NCBI RefSeq assembly: GCF_000227135.1
Contig: NC_018263.1
Location: 1,935,186 to 1,999,185, forward strand
Direction of reading: 5' to 3'
DNA: 64,000 nucleotides
Origin: Leishmania donovani
Lineage: Eukaryota; Euglenozoa; Kinetoplastea; Trypanosomatida; Trypanosomatidae
In this document: positions 1-9,222 of the stretch, one piece after another
How the letters are laid out: the number at the start of each line of letters is the position of its first letter
How positions within the stretch are numbered: the first letter of the stretch is position 1
The notes under the pieces: model-generated
What the model was told of the DNA's origin: nothing
Database searches by the model: none
The model's input: the letters and a program-made list of their open reading frames with translations, nothing else
Translations under genes and position numbers: made by a program

Positions 1-97
1 AGTGAGAGAGAGAAAAAAATGACTGCTCACATGATAGATAGGCCTCTATAGCTGAGTGGGGTCCTGGAGAACAAAACACCGGAGCTTGAAACAACAG
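1..97. other. 3' flank of the 98-562 gene
   Basis: Short non-coding flank downstream of the minus-strand gene that ends at 98. It opens with a GA-rich run. No feature is recognised. Confidence 0.4.
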
Positions 98-562
98 CTA
101 CGCGGTATCGATTCGCATAAATGTTTCTTTTTTTTTTAACGTTTTCATCATTTTCCCGGGCCGCCTCCTGCGGGTGGATGCCAGCCCAACCTTTGCACCC
201 AATGCACGCGAGAGGGGCGATCTCGTGCAAAAAGTACGGGAGCGCGGCTTCCTCCGCTTCATTGCCGCGTACTGCAGCATCACCGTGATCATCGCCACAA
301 AGGCGATCTTTTTCGGCCAGTGCGAAGGCCAAAATTTGAGGACCCGGTCGCTGATGAATACAGGAGCTGCGATGAAGCCGTGCGCAGCGAGCACACTCGT
401 GCGCTGGCGCGCCCGCCCACAGAGGAAGAGAGTGCTTTTGGCAGAGATGATGCTGGCCACCATGCTGACTAGCGCAAACGTGCGCAAGTAGCCCTTGCAA
501 AACATTACCCACGTGGTGATGGACAGCATCACACTCGAAGCGGTGCAGACGCCAAAACCCAT
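98..562 (-). CDS. Small multi-pass membrane protein, function unknown
   Basis: The ORF encodes 154 residues from the ATG at 562. The frame stays open upstream to 967, but that extension is low-complexity and looks like untranslated leader, and 562 is the only later ATG that gives a sensible N-terminus. Hydrophobic stretches near residues 4-22, 26-48, 57-70 and 86-100 suggest three or four membrane segments. A strongly basic tail rich in Arg and Lys follows (about residues 101-150). I do not recognise the family. Strand and position fit the cluster: it follows the IMPACT-family gene by about 1 kb. The membrane topology is inferred from composition by eye. The main doubt is whether the start is correct and whether so short an ORF is expressed. 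Confidence 0.5.
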   Translation of the reverse strand: MGFGVCTASSVMLSITTWVMFCKGYLRTFALVSMVASIISAKSTLFLCGRARQRTSVLAAHGFIAAPVFISDRVLKFWPSHWPKKIAFVAMITVMLQYAAMKRRKPRSRTFCTRSPLSRALGAKVGLASTRRRRPGKMMKTLKKKETFMRIDTA

Positions 563-1593
563 GACGCGTTCATTGAAGGAAAAGGGCGGGCATAGCAAGG
601 CGCTCTCGCCCTCCTGCTTCCCGCTAACGCTTGGGGGTGGGTATGGGGAACGTGCCCGAGCATGGGAGTAATGTACAGTTTTCTCAAGAGAGTTTAGCTT
701 GATGAATGACGACAGAAGCTTGCGTGCTGGTGTCACGATGATGCCAGGAGACGGTGCCGAGACACGGACAGGGAAGAGAGAATAATGATTTAGGGGCGGT
801 AGGGATGGAACAGGAAAGGCGACAAGCAAAAACGGACACAATATGCCACAGCTTCCCTTTTCTCGGCTTGCTGTCGTCCCAGACGACCGCCTAATGAACG
901 TCCGGCAGCTGACGATCAAAAACGACCACACAGACACGTGCCCGACAGACAGCAGCGAAGAAGACACACAACAACCGTGGATGCGAAATCGATCTTTCCC
1001 ATAAAGAAGACGAGTACGAAAGGCGAGACAGATGTGTGTGTGTGTGGAAGCTCAGACGTGCAGTCGCATGGGCCGGGGAAAGCCATGACAGCAAGCGAGA
1101 GGGGTAATCAAGTCGCCGCGTCCCCACGACTATAGAGCACGAACGACAACGCCACAGTACTCAGCAACATCAAGTCTTCGCTTAATGAGACAGTGACCAT
1201 GACGGCACATTGGATGTGTGCAGGAAGGCGTGAAACAAAAGGCGTCCCTCTCTTCTTACACATGATGGGATGCTGACGTTAAGAATGAGAAGCAGCGAGA
1301 GCAGGGCCTCAGCAACAATATATATATATATATATGGCTTTTCCCTTGCAAACCCCAAGAGCGGCAAACATGAATGCGTACGTGTCTGCGGCGTTAGCCA
1401 GGTGATGCGCGCGGGAGAAGTGTGTGTGGAGGGGAATACCTTAAGAACGAGAGAGGCGAACGCATATAAAACTCATCCAAGTACCGGAGAGTGTTTTCGG
1501 CGCCTGCGGGCTCTGACGGCTCCGCCGTCCCAATTTGCGTCGGGAACCTCCTCCCTCGTCTCCGTCATCGTCCTCATGGCAGAGACTTGCACG
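563..1593. other. Intergenic region with (TA)n and (TG)n tracts
   Basis: No coding region is supported. It holds a (TG)n tract near 1033-1046 and a (TA)n tract at about 1318-1335. Presumably it is the 3' UTR of the IMPACT-family gene plus the 5' leader of the membrane-protein gene. Confidence 0.5.
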
Positions 1594-2421
1594 TCACCTG
1601 AGAGGTTTCCGCTTAGCCGATGCCGCCATCTCTTTCTCTCGCTCCGGAATTGTCAGGAGGAGGTTCTTTGTCACCTCCATGATGTGTTTGAATCGGTCTG
1701 GCCCGAGAAGGATGCCTCCCCACCACCGCGTCACGACCACGGCGTAGCCGTCGACCTGCAGATGGTCTAGAAGAAACATCATTTTGATGGATGCGCCACT
1801 CTCTCCGTCGTCATCACTGTCTTTCTGCAGGACGCCATTCGTATCAGTGAATCGGTACGCGTAGATTGCCGGGTGCGCTGCGCAAGCAATACTCTTGACG
1901 GAGCGTAGATGCCCAACTACCTCCCGCACCTCATCCATCGAGTGAACACGTGCCATGTGCGCCACGAAACGTGAGCGACGGTCCACAATCGCCTCGCCTG
2001 ACCAGATAGCGATACCCGTCTCTCGCCGGTGCTCCTCCTTCTGCTGGAGTTCACTCATCTCTTCCACCGCCTCGTCCTGGCGCGCTTTCTCCGCCTTTTC
2101 CTTCACGTCCTTCAGCTCCTCCGCCACGCTCTGGGCCAAGGGAATGAGAAGCGCCAGCATTGGAATACCCAGTGGGAGCTCATCGCGCATGCGTCGGTTT
2201 ACTTCCTGAGAGAAAGCGCTGGTCAGCTGCGCGTTCGGGCTAGAGAGAAGGTAGAGTTGCGGGTAGCTTGCATCCGGGTACCCATGTGGCGGGAGCGTCA
2301 CCTGCAGCTCAAAGTGGAACGGCAAATGTACAATGACCGAGTCTGGCGTACCCTCGTAGCGCTTGCACTCATCGCTAAACATGCTCAAGATCATGTCGAT
2401 CTCCTCCTCATGGACGGACAT
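1594..2421 (-). CDS. IMPACT-family protein (RWD + UPF0029 domains)
   Basis: The protein has 275 residues, starting at the ATG at 2421. Residues 1-100 read as an RWD domain (acidic start, then the PHGYPDASYP loop). A charged helical linker spans about 101-135, and residues 136-260 form an IMPACT/YigZ (UPF0029) domain. The hallmark TRWWGG is at 231-236, and a DDDGE-type motif lies at 203-207. In yeast (Yih1) and mammals, proteins of this architecture bind GCN1 through the RWD domain and restrain the eIF2-alpha kinase GCN2, so a role in cytosolic translational stress control is the likely one. Length and domain order match the family well. Function in this organism is inferred by homology only. 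A good trans-splice acceptor lies 66 nt upstream. Confidence 0.9.
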   Translation of the reverse strand: MSVHEEEIDMILSMFSDECKRYEGTPDSVIVHLPFHFELQVTLPPHGYPDASYPQLYLLSSPNAQLTSAFSQEVNRRMRDELPLGIPMLALLIPLAQSVAEELKDVKEKAEKARQDEAVEEMSELQQKEEHRRETGIAIWSGEAIVDRRSRFVAHMARVHSMDEVREVVGHLRSVKSIACAAHPAIYAYRFTDTNGVLQKDSDDDGESGASIKMMFLLDHLQVDGYAVVVTRWWGGILLGPDRFKHIMEVTKNLLLTIPEREKEMAASAKRKPLR

Positions 2422-3035
2422 TGTCAGCGCTGTATCTCACCCTTTGTGGAGCTTTCCGCGTGTGCTTCCATTCTATGTTCCCTTCAACTGTGGTGAAAGA
2501 GGAAGCGAGCGAGTGAGAGTGGGCGAGCAAAAGGCAGAATTGCACCCGTGCGAGCGGTCAACATCAGAGGGATATCACCCAGTCCGCATGTATGCAGATG
2601 CCCGATATGGACATCCGCAGATGACGAGCAAGAACAGGAGAAGCCAAACACACAACGGAAGAGAAACAGGTGTTGCCCAGGAAAAGATAGAGACGGCCGA
2701 CGTGCGGGGGCGTGTAGAAACACAAAATGGACGAGTGGCGAATAGGCCCACGGTGGGGAGGTGCTGCTTCGCGGTAGGCAGGCGAGCGCGCCATCGAGCG
2801 GCAATCAAGTTGGTGCCACGTGATCTGTCCATCGACACCGTTGCACGGATCGCTGTTTGTGAGAATTTTTTCCGTTGGCTCTCTTCCTTAGCGCTGCATG
2901 GCTTGATGCAATGACGTCAGCAAACATCAATAAAGGCGGCGAGGTCGATGCAAAGGTGGGAGGGCAAAGTACCAGAAAAGGCACAGCCGTGTCCAGACGC
3001 GCACCACGCTTAGGTGTCAGACGTCGAGATGTCAC
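2422..3035. other. Intergenic region, ALKBH6-like to IMPACT
   Basis: No gene is seen. It contains the polypyrimidine tract and acceptor of the IMPACT-family gene and presumably the 3' UTR of the ALKBH6-like gene. Confidence 0.5.
2488..2525 (-). promoter_or_regulatory. Predicted spliced-leader acceptor of the IMPACT-family gene
   Basis: On the minus strand a C/T-rich tract of roughly 35 nt (2490-2525) is followed by the first AG at 2489-2488, which would leave a 5' UTR of about 66 nt before the ATG at 2421. This matches the trypanosomatid arrangement of a polypyrimidine tract followed by the first AG. It is predicted by eye only. Confidence 0.5.
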
Positions 3036-5183
3036 TCACGTGTCCGTCGAACTCTTCCTTTTCGCACTCTCCACCTCGTCCAGCAGATCGTCCACCTTGC
3101 TCTCCAGCTGAAGCACCGAGGAGGATAGGTGGTTCAAGATGGTGGCCGTCTCCGTCTGAAAGGTCGTCTGCGCAGGAATCGAGAGCGCTACGAGCTGCTT
3201 GAGCTCCTCCACGTTGTTGCGGAGATCCTCCTGTTTTGCCCTCATCTCGTATATCGCCTCTCGCAACTCTGTATCAAAGGCGACGGCGCCTGGCGGGGCA
3301 CACGCAGAAAAGGAACTCTCGACACGCTTCTGAGGCGATGGGGTAGCGCTCCCGTCGCTTAATTCTCGACTTCCAGAGCTACCTCCGGTGGATAGTCCGG
3401 CAGACCGCTGCTGCTGTGAAAGCTGCGGCGCCGGCGTGAACAGCTCACTTGGAACCGGCAGATGGTTATATAGATACCAAGCCCGCTTCATCGCGTACTC
3501 GGCACGCGCCGGCTGGTGGCTGCAGCGCGTCATCAAATTTCGCGTTGTGATGCTCGCCCGATACGTCCGCGAGATCGACTGCACATCCGGGTCGCGCAGG
3601 AAGCGGCGGTTCACAACCTCGCCCGCAACATCCGGCGTCAGCACTTCTTCGGCTTTGTCGGAGATGCCGTGAGGGTAGTGGTAGTAGCCCTCCCCAGAGA
3701 AGATGAGCAGCGACCGCGGCTCCATCACCACACTCTGCAGCGGCACTCGTCTCCCGATGTCGCCCTCGCCAAACTTGAACGTGTCGTTGTAGTGGTCCAT
3801 CGGGTGGTTCTCGTAAAGCGGCTGCTTTGGGTAGAAGCTCATGAGGCACGACGAGGCTAACGAGAGCACAGTCACCATGGGCACGTAGATGGGGCCGTCA
3901 CAGTGGGGTCCGATGCCATCGCCTTGGTGGTACTCATGTATACGCACGCTGTTAGGGAATGTGGTTGGGGTGAAGAGTCCATCGTAGACCTGCATGTCGA
4001 TGAGCTCCTGCACCCATGGCGGCATATTCGCATCGCTCACGAAGCTCTTTTGACAGCTCTCGCACATTGTGCAGCCCCACTCCTGGCAAGTACGCTTGGT
4101 CAGCTTCGACTTGAGCTCCTCCGGGGTCCCCTGAATGAAGGTGAGAATTTGCGCCTCCTCGGCGGCCGAGATGTAGTCAGGAATATAGTAGATGCCCGGA
4201 ATGTTGCCCGTAGCATATTGCTCCAGATCGAGGTGAATCAAAGAAGGTTTGCTGGCAGAGCCGGCGAGATGGCGCGCCGCTGGCGGCTCCCGGGTTGCCT
4301 CGGCACGCTGCACGTGCGACTCCACCCGGAGACGCCCTGGGAACACCTGCGCAAACACGCTTTGCAGCTCCGCGTTCGGCGCAAATGGCCTCGCGGCGGT
4401 TGAAGGATCCCACGGGGAGAGTTTTGCCGCATTAAACTGACCGCTCGTCTTTTCACCTGGTCCGCCAAGCGCACCTTCGTTGCCGAGGCTTTCCGGCGAC
4501 AGGGCGGCGGCGGCACCCTCGACCGCAGCATCGCTGCAGCTCCGCTGAGAGGGAAGCAGCGCGGGGGCGTCTTTATTACGATTGCTCCGGCGCCATACCC
4601 CAACCAGAGAGAAGGTGGTGTAGTCGGATGACTTTGCCGTCACCCGCTTCACCATCCCCGTAATGTCGAACGTGAGGCCATACTGGGGCACCACCGTGTT
4701 TGTCGGCTGGTAGCTGTAGCTCTCCAGTTGGCAGGTGAAGGCGGTGCCGGTGGCCCCGGCGTCGAGCACTTGCAGCTTGCCGATGCCGTAGCCGAGCCCG
4801 TTGGCTGGGCGATAGTACACAAAGCCATCGTGATCGACAAAGAGTTCACCCTGCAAATCGTCGGTCATCACCAGCCACGGGCCGTAGATGTCGCGCGCGA
4901 ACTTTACCGCAACGGCGCTCTCTGTCACAATGTCGTTTGCCAAGTCAGACGGGTCGGCCGCGTCCGTGAACTCGGTGGTGTTGAAGTTAGGAGTGGAGTG
5001 GTGGAATCCCTTCGCCTTCATCTCCGCACCGATCCCGCTTGTGGCACTCGCAAATTGGGCGTAGGACGATGAGGTGTTTGTGATGATGGACCGGCGTTGC
5101 TGTGGCTGTCTCTCAAAACCGTCTGTTGCGCGCAGGCGAGAGATACAATGTCGCCGCCGCTGTACCAATCGAAAGGGGCGCAT
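3036..5183 (-). CDS. ALKBH6-like Fe(II)/2-oxoglutarate dioxygenase with extra domains
   Basis: The protein has 715 residues from the ATG at 5183. The catalytic core (about 325-550) carries the HxD of the iron site (H427, D429), the distal His (H505, within HYPHGI) and the RxxxxxR 2-oxoglutarate/substrate motif (R542...R548). The order and flanking text (EYHQGDGIGPHCDGP, then MEPRSLLIFSG) match the AlkB homologue ALKBH6 best. Human ALKBH6 is only about 240 residues. Extra parts here are a basic, Ser-rich N-terminus (1-50) that could be a mitochondrial presequence, a beta-rich-looking segment at 98-198, a low-complexity linker and a C-terminal coiled coil (about 635-710). A cluster of four Cys (366-377) precedes the iron site. 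The substrate is unknown; ALKBH6 proteins are linked to nucleic-acid demethylation. An alternative start at Met55 would remove the putative presequence. Confidence 0.85.
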   Translation of the reverse strand: MRPFRLVQRRRHCISRLRATDGFERQPQQRRSIITNTSSSYAQFASATSGIGAEMKAKGFHHSTPNFNTTEFTDAADPSDLANDIVTESAVAVKFARDIYGPWLVMTDDLQGELFVDHDGFVYYRPANGLGYGIGKLQVLDAGATGTAFTCQLESYSYQPTNTVVPQYGLTFDITGMVKRVTAKSSDYTTFSLVGVWRRSNRNKDAPALLPSQRSCSDAAVEGAAAALSPESLGNEGALGGPGEKTSGQFNAAKLSPWDPSTAARPFAPNAELQSVFAQVFPGRLRVESHVQRAEATREPPAARHLAGSASKPSLIHLDLEQYATGNIPGIYYIPDYISAAEEAQILTFIQGTPEELKSKLTKRTCQEWGCTMCESCQKSFVSDANMPPWVQELIDMQVYDGLFTPTTFPNSVRIHEYHQGDGIGPHCDGPIYVPMVTVLSLASSCLMSFYPKQPLYENHPMDHYNDTFKFGEGDIGRRVPLQSVVMEPRSLLIFSGEGYYHYPHGISDKAEEVLTPDVAGEVVNRRFLRDPDVQSISRTYRASITTRNLMTRCSHQPARAEYAMKRAWYLYNHLPVPSELFTPAPQLSQQQRSAGLSTGGSSGSRELSDGSATPSPQKRVESSFSACAPPGAVAFDTELREAIYEMRAKQEDLRNNVEELKQLVALSIPAQTTFQTETATILNHLSSSVLQLESKVDDLLDEVESAKRKSSTDT

Positions 5184-6291
5184 TTTCTCTGGTGTGTGTG
5201 TGTGTGTGCAAGGGCGTACAACTGCAGTGCGAAACCTCCGCAGCCCTCAACGGCAAAAAAAAAATGAAAAATAAACGCCAAGTGCGTAGTATCGCGGAGC
5301 TACCGAGGCTCCTCTTCCCGTGCCAGTTTGCAGGAGTCGGCGACGAGGCGTGAAAACTACTTCACCCCCGCGCCAGAGACACGCAGAACCCTCGATGTGC
5401 TGTTCGTCGGTGGAGGAGACAAGCTAGCACACACACACGCACACAAGAAAGCAAAAGATTGTGTGATGCCTTTAACTTTGTTCGACACTTTAACGCTCGC
5501 TACAGCTTCGGTTGCGTGCTCTCGGTTTAGCTTTTACTCGATCCGGCAGGTGTACTGCCCCACAGAGCACCACCGAAAACGCCGAACACAGAGCACAAGG
5601 GAGAGAGAGAAGACATGTGAGAAGTGGCACCAGACGGGGTGTGGTCGTACACAAAAAACGTCATATGGAGGGGTGATAACGGCTTCAGCATGCCCGTCGG
5701 GAAAGCGTTTGAGAGTGCGAGCCAGGAATGTGTGGACAGCAACCAAGGAAGTGCGAAGGCAGCGAGCGGAGGGAACAGGGTCGCACGTAGTGCCCCCAAA
5801 ACACTTTCTTGTTTGCTTTGAAAAGTGCCAATTCACGCCTCACTACCAGTGCGTGACAGGAGGTCACCGAGCGAAGGATAGGTGCCGCCGCAGAGCGTCC
5901 GGCGGCGATACTTGTATTTGTAAAACGAGCTCGACGAAGAGTTTGGCACACACACACACACACACACGCAGACAGAAACACGTGTAGAGGGCGCAATAAA
6001 AAGCGAGCAGGGAAAGCAAGCACATTAAGGAAAAGGTGAGCGAAATATGGATGGCGAGAGGAGAACACTGCGGTCCACAGAGGCGAGTTCGCCGCGGTGC
6101 ATCAATGCCACCGGTGATGTGCGCGTCGGTTCGAAGCGAACAGCCGACAACAAGAGAAGAAGAGCAAAGCACTGACTTCCTTTGAAAACAAAAAGCTCAG
6201 CTGACATAGAACAGACGCAACGGACCACTTCGGCGTCCGCCTCCCCGAAAGCCAAAACAAGCACACGCAAAAAAAAAAATCTTTCGAGCGA
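5184..6291. other. Intergenic region with (GT)n and (CA)n tracts
   Basis: No gene is supported. A (GT)n tract at 5192-5208 lies only about 9 nt upstream of the ALKBH6-like ATG. A (CA)n tract lies at about 5947-5967. The rest is purine-rich on the plus strand, so pyrimidine-rich on the transcribed strand, as expected for splice signals. Confidence 0.5.
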
Positions 6292-9222
6292 TTACTCCGA
6301 TCTCCTGGCTGCGATAGAGGAACCCCATGTGCACACCGAATCGCGAAAGCGCTGCAGCAGTGCCGCTTGCTCTGCTATGCACCCACATGGTAGCCCATCC
6401 GCGTCGAGATCGCGTTGGTGCGCTGATGGAAAACCGATGCTCAGGTACTGTGTCACCACAATCCGTTCCAGCTGGTGCAGGGCAGCCTCCTCAGCCTTGC
6501 CATCCGAAGTCGACTGCTCGGTGCACAGCTCTGGAGAGACGGGCGCGGGGCCGCTGTGAGGGCTCCTCAGCGCCGCCCAAGGGCCATTCGCGCACGATTG
6601 GCTGCCACTGCCTTCGAGCGTCGTGGCCACCCACCCGGAGCAGAAGACGCGGCCGTCCTCGAACCGCGTGTCGGCGCTAACGCGAAGGTGGCCAGAACTT
6701 TCAGTGAAGTCCAGCTCGTCGCATTCGTCGCCCACATCTCCGTCAACCCCAGCGCGGCTCAGCACTAATGTCGGGCACGGAACATTCACCCCGTGGAGCT
6801 CGCCAAACGCCTCCAGAACCGTCAGCCGCACCCGAGGGAAGGAAGCGCTCGCGGCGCCGTACTCGACGCGCACTATCGTGAAGTCAGGTGGAGCGGCCAA
6901 CTCTTCGTACTTGTGGACCCCACTCTCAAGAGCGTAGCGATGGCGAGGCGGGCTGAATAGCATGTAGTCGCGTAGCTGCGCCAGAGAACACGGAAACAAC
7001 GTTGAGAGGACCACCATAGGCGGGTCGCCACTACCCGCTTCCGTCCTGAGTGATGAGCAGCCGCCTTCGCCAGTCCATCGGATAGCCCGAGCGAGGACGT
7101 CGCCATACCACGCCGCTTCAGGGCTCTCGAGCGCGCGACCGCCTTCAGCACAGTGTACCGCGTAAAGAAAGCGTAAGAGCGGCACCTTGTCGAGCGCCAC
7201 CATGGCGCTGCTGCTGCGCCGACGATGCCGCTCCTCGCTTAGGCGCCGAAGACGGTTCATGCGGCCCTCCATCCACCTCGAGACGCCCGACACGAACTCC
7301 TCCGTCGGGCACTTCTTCTGAAAGGAGATGTGCCAAGAGCTGTGAGAGATGGGCGAAAGCGGTGCGCAGGCATCGAAGAGCATATACTGCGACACGCGGA
7401 CGCTTTCGGCGCTGCGGGGCACGGCAACGGCCGTGACGCCAAACACGCGCACCTGCATAAGCTGATGGTATCCGTCCGGGCGTACGCCACGATAGCAGAA
7501 AGTCGTGCTGTCTGCACTCACCCACACGTGCGTCGCCGCGGGGACGCCAGGCGTGTGAAAGCCGTGCCGTCCCCCGTCGATTTGCGTCAACTCGAAGTCG
7601 GTGCAGTGCAGGATCATTTCCCATGGGCATCGAAAGGAGTCATTGGCATCGAACTGATAGTGGCGCAGCTCGCCCGCAGTTGACGCGGTACCGTGGCCAG
7701 GTGTGCTCGGTTCGCGACTCGCTGTCCGGCTAGACGCACCAGACGACGTTGAGGCGGCAGCCACTCGCACGAGCTCCGGGTCGATCTCCGGAAAAAGTGC
7801 CGGATCGCGCAGTACTGCTACGAGCGTGTCGAGGGTGCAGCGGACCACTGCGCTGACGCGCATCGCGATGCACAGCGAGCCCTTCGAGCGCAGCGGCTCC
7901 GGCAAGACGCGCAGTTCCGCGTACTGTATCTCTTCAACCTCGCGCCGCGTGCACCAGCCATTGGAGCGCGCAAGCAGGCTGAGGATCTCCACCCTCGGAT
8001 CCACACTTGCTGCCGTGCCGGGTGGCTGTGGTGGCATGGAAGTGAGAGAGGGATCATGCGTGGCAGTGTTTCTACACGTCGCTGGCGGCGGTGGGAAGCT
8101 GCGTTGTTCCTTCGGCATCGGCTGCGGTGAAGGGGAGACGTCCGTTGATTCAGAAGGCATAGAAAGTGCCGCCTTACCTTCCGCATCGGGTGACGGGTAC
8201 GCACCGCGGTCGGAAGCGCCCTCCACGGTTGGGACCGCAAGCGATGGAGCTTCATCACAAGGAGCTTTTGTGAAAAGTGGAGTTGAGACTCCTTCGCCCT
8301 TGGCCTCCTCGGATGGTTTCTCCGCACTACCCGGCAATGTAAACGCTGGCTCTTGCGGCTCTGTTGCCGGCAGCGGATCAGCTGACGGCGCATTGAGGCA
8401 AGCCGAGGTAGGCTCAGCTGCCGGCGCCGCAGCTGCGGCGGCAGCCTCGACGAGCTCTGCCATCTTCCTCAGTTTCTTTGTATTCTCCTCCACCGCGGCG
8501 ACCACCAGCCACGTGGGTATCTGGCCAGCCGGGTCAACGCAGCAGTAGTGGGTGACACGCAACTTGCCCTGAATGGAAGGGTCCGCAAACGCCACGTAGC
8601 CGAAGCAGTAGACGACTCCGCGCACAAACAGCTTTCCGCATTGTGGTGTCGGAACTGCCGCCGAGTCCGACACCCGCGCCGTCACGCTGTTCTGCAGGTA
8701 CACCGTCTGACCAGGATCGGGAGCCTCTCCCGATTGTTGACATGTGCAAAAGAATTTCCTCACGGCCAGAGAGCTGTTGGATGTCTGAGCACTGCCTTCC
8801 TTTGCCTCTGAGCACACGCGCTTCAGCTGCTCCAGTGTTGTGAAGATCGTTGCGGACCACACGCAAAAGTCGCGCGGGGTGACGAGCCACGGAGATGGCG
8901 ACACGTACGACGTGTACAGCAGCGTCTTGGACGCGCGCCGCTCCAAGATGCGCATCTCCTTCAGAGCAGGGTCAAATTCGCGAATCGAAGCTTCATCGCT
9001 GAGCACGCGCTGAAACGAGTCGAGGTCCCCGTTCACCACAAACTGCGTGCGGTAGCACTTCCTAGGCAGTCCCAGGGCAGGGATCGGAGGGAGCTCTGAG
9101 ACACTGTACCCGTCGTGGGTAGAAAGATGCTTCCACGAAACAGGAGATGAGCCGGCGAGTGCAAGAAGCGGCTTCAGCACCGGCACTGCTGCCACCACAT
9201 CCACATCAGAGGAGATGGGCAT
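6292..9222 (-). CDS. Large protein with three START-like lipid-binding domains
   Basis: The protein has 976 residues from the ATG at 9222. The first domain (about residues 50-255) has START features: the PWLVTPRDFCVWS strand and a C-terminal helix preceded by LRVTHYCCVDPAGQIPTWLV, which closely resembles the end of START domains. An Ala-rich and Ser/Pro/Glu-rich linker (about 260-400) follows. A second copy occupies about 410-670 (DPALFPEIDPELV; RCPWEMILHC; SVRVSQYMLFD; then a helix near FVSGVSRWMEGRMNRL). A more diverged third copy lies at about 690-960 (FPCSLAQLRDYMLFSPPRHRYA; VVTQYLSIGFP). START domains bind lipids or sterols in a deep pocket, so lipid transfer or sensing is plausible. No signal peptide or membrane segment is obvious. 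The ligand is unknown, and the third domain is the least certain. Confidence 0.75.
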   Translation of the reverse strand: MPISSDVDVVAAVPVLKPLLALAGSSPVSWKHLSTHDGYSVSELPPIPALGLPRKCYRTQFVVNGDLDSFQRVLSDEASIREFDPALKEMRILERRASKTLLYTSYVSPSPWLVTPRDFCVWSATIFTTLEQLKRVCSEAKEGSAQTSNSSLAVRKFFCTCQQSGEAPDPGQTVYLQNSVTARVSDSAAVPTPQCGKLFVRGVVYCFGYVAFADPSIQGKLRVTHYCCVDPAGQIPTWLVVAAVEENTKKLRKMAELVEAAAAAAAPAAEPTSACLNAPSADPLPATEPQEPAFTLPGSAEKPSEEAKGEGVSTPLFTKAPCDEAPSLAVPTVEGASDRGAYPSPDAEGKAALSMPSESTDVSPSPQPMPKEQRSFPPPPATCRNTATHDPSLTSMPPQPPGTAASVDPRVEILSLLARSNGWCTRREVEEIQYAELRVLPEPLRSKGSLCIAMRVSAVVRCTLDTLVAVLRDPALFPEIDPELVRVAAASTSSGASSRTASREPSTPGHGTASTAGELRHYQFDANDSFRCPWEMILHCTDFELTQIDGGRHGFHTPGVPAATHVWVSADSTTFCYRGVRPDGYHQLMQVRVFGVTAVAVPRSAESVRVSQYMLFDACAPLSPISHSSWHISFQKKCPTEEFVSGVSRWMEGRMNRLRRLSEERHRRRSSSAMVALDKVPLLRFLYAVHCAEGGRALESPEAAWYGDVLARAIRWTGEGGCSSLRTEAGSGDPPMVVLSTLFPCSLAQLRDYMLFSPPRHRYALESGVHKYEELAAPPDFTIVRVEYGAASASFPRVRLTVLEAFGELHGVNVPCPTLVLSRAGVDGDVGDECDELDFTESSGHLRVSADTRFEDGRVFCSGWVATTLEGSGSQSCANGPWAALRSPHSGPAPVSPELCTEQSTSDGKAEEAALHQLERIVVTQYLSIGFPSAHQRDLDADGLPCGCIAEQAALLQRFRDSVCTWGSSIAARRSE

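Noticed and set aside
1318..1335. TA tract as a promoter
   Set aside because: Trypanosomatid protein genes are not driven by individual TATA promoters; this is a simple repeat in a UTR region.
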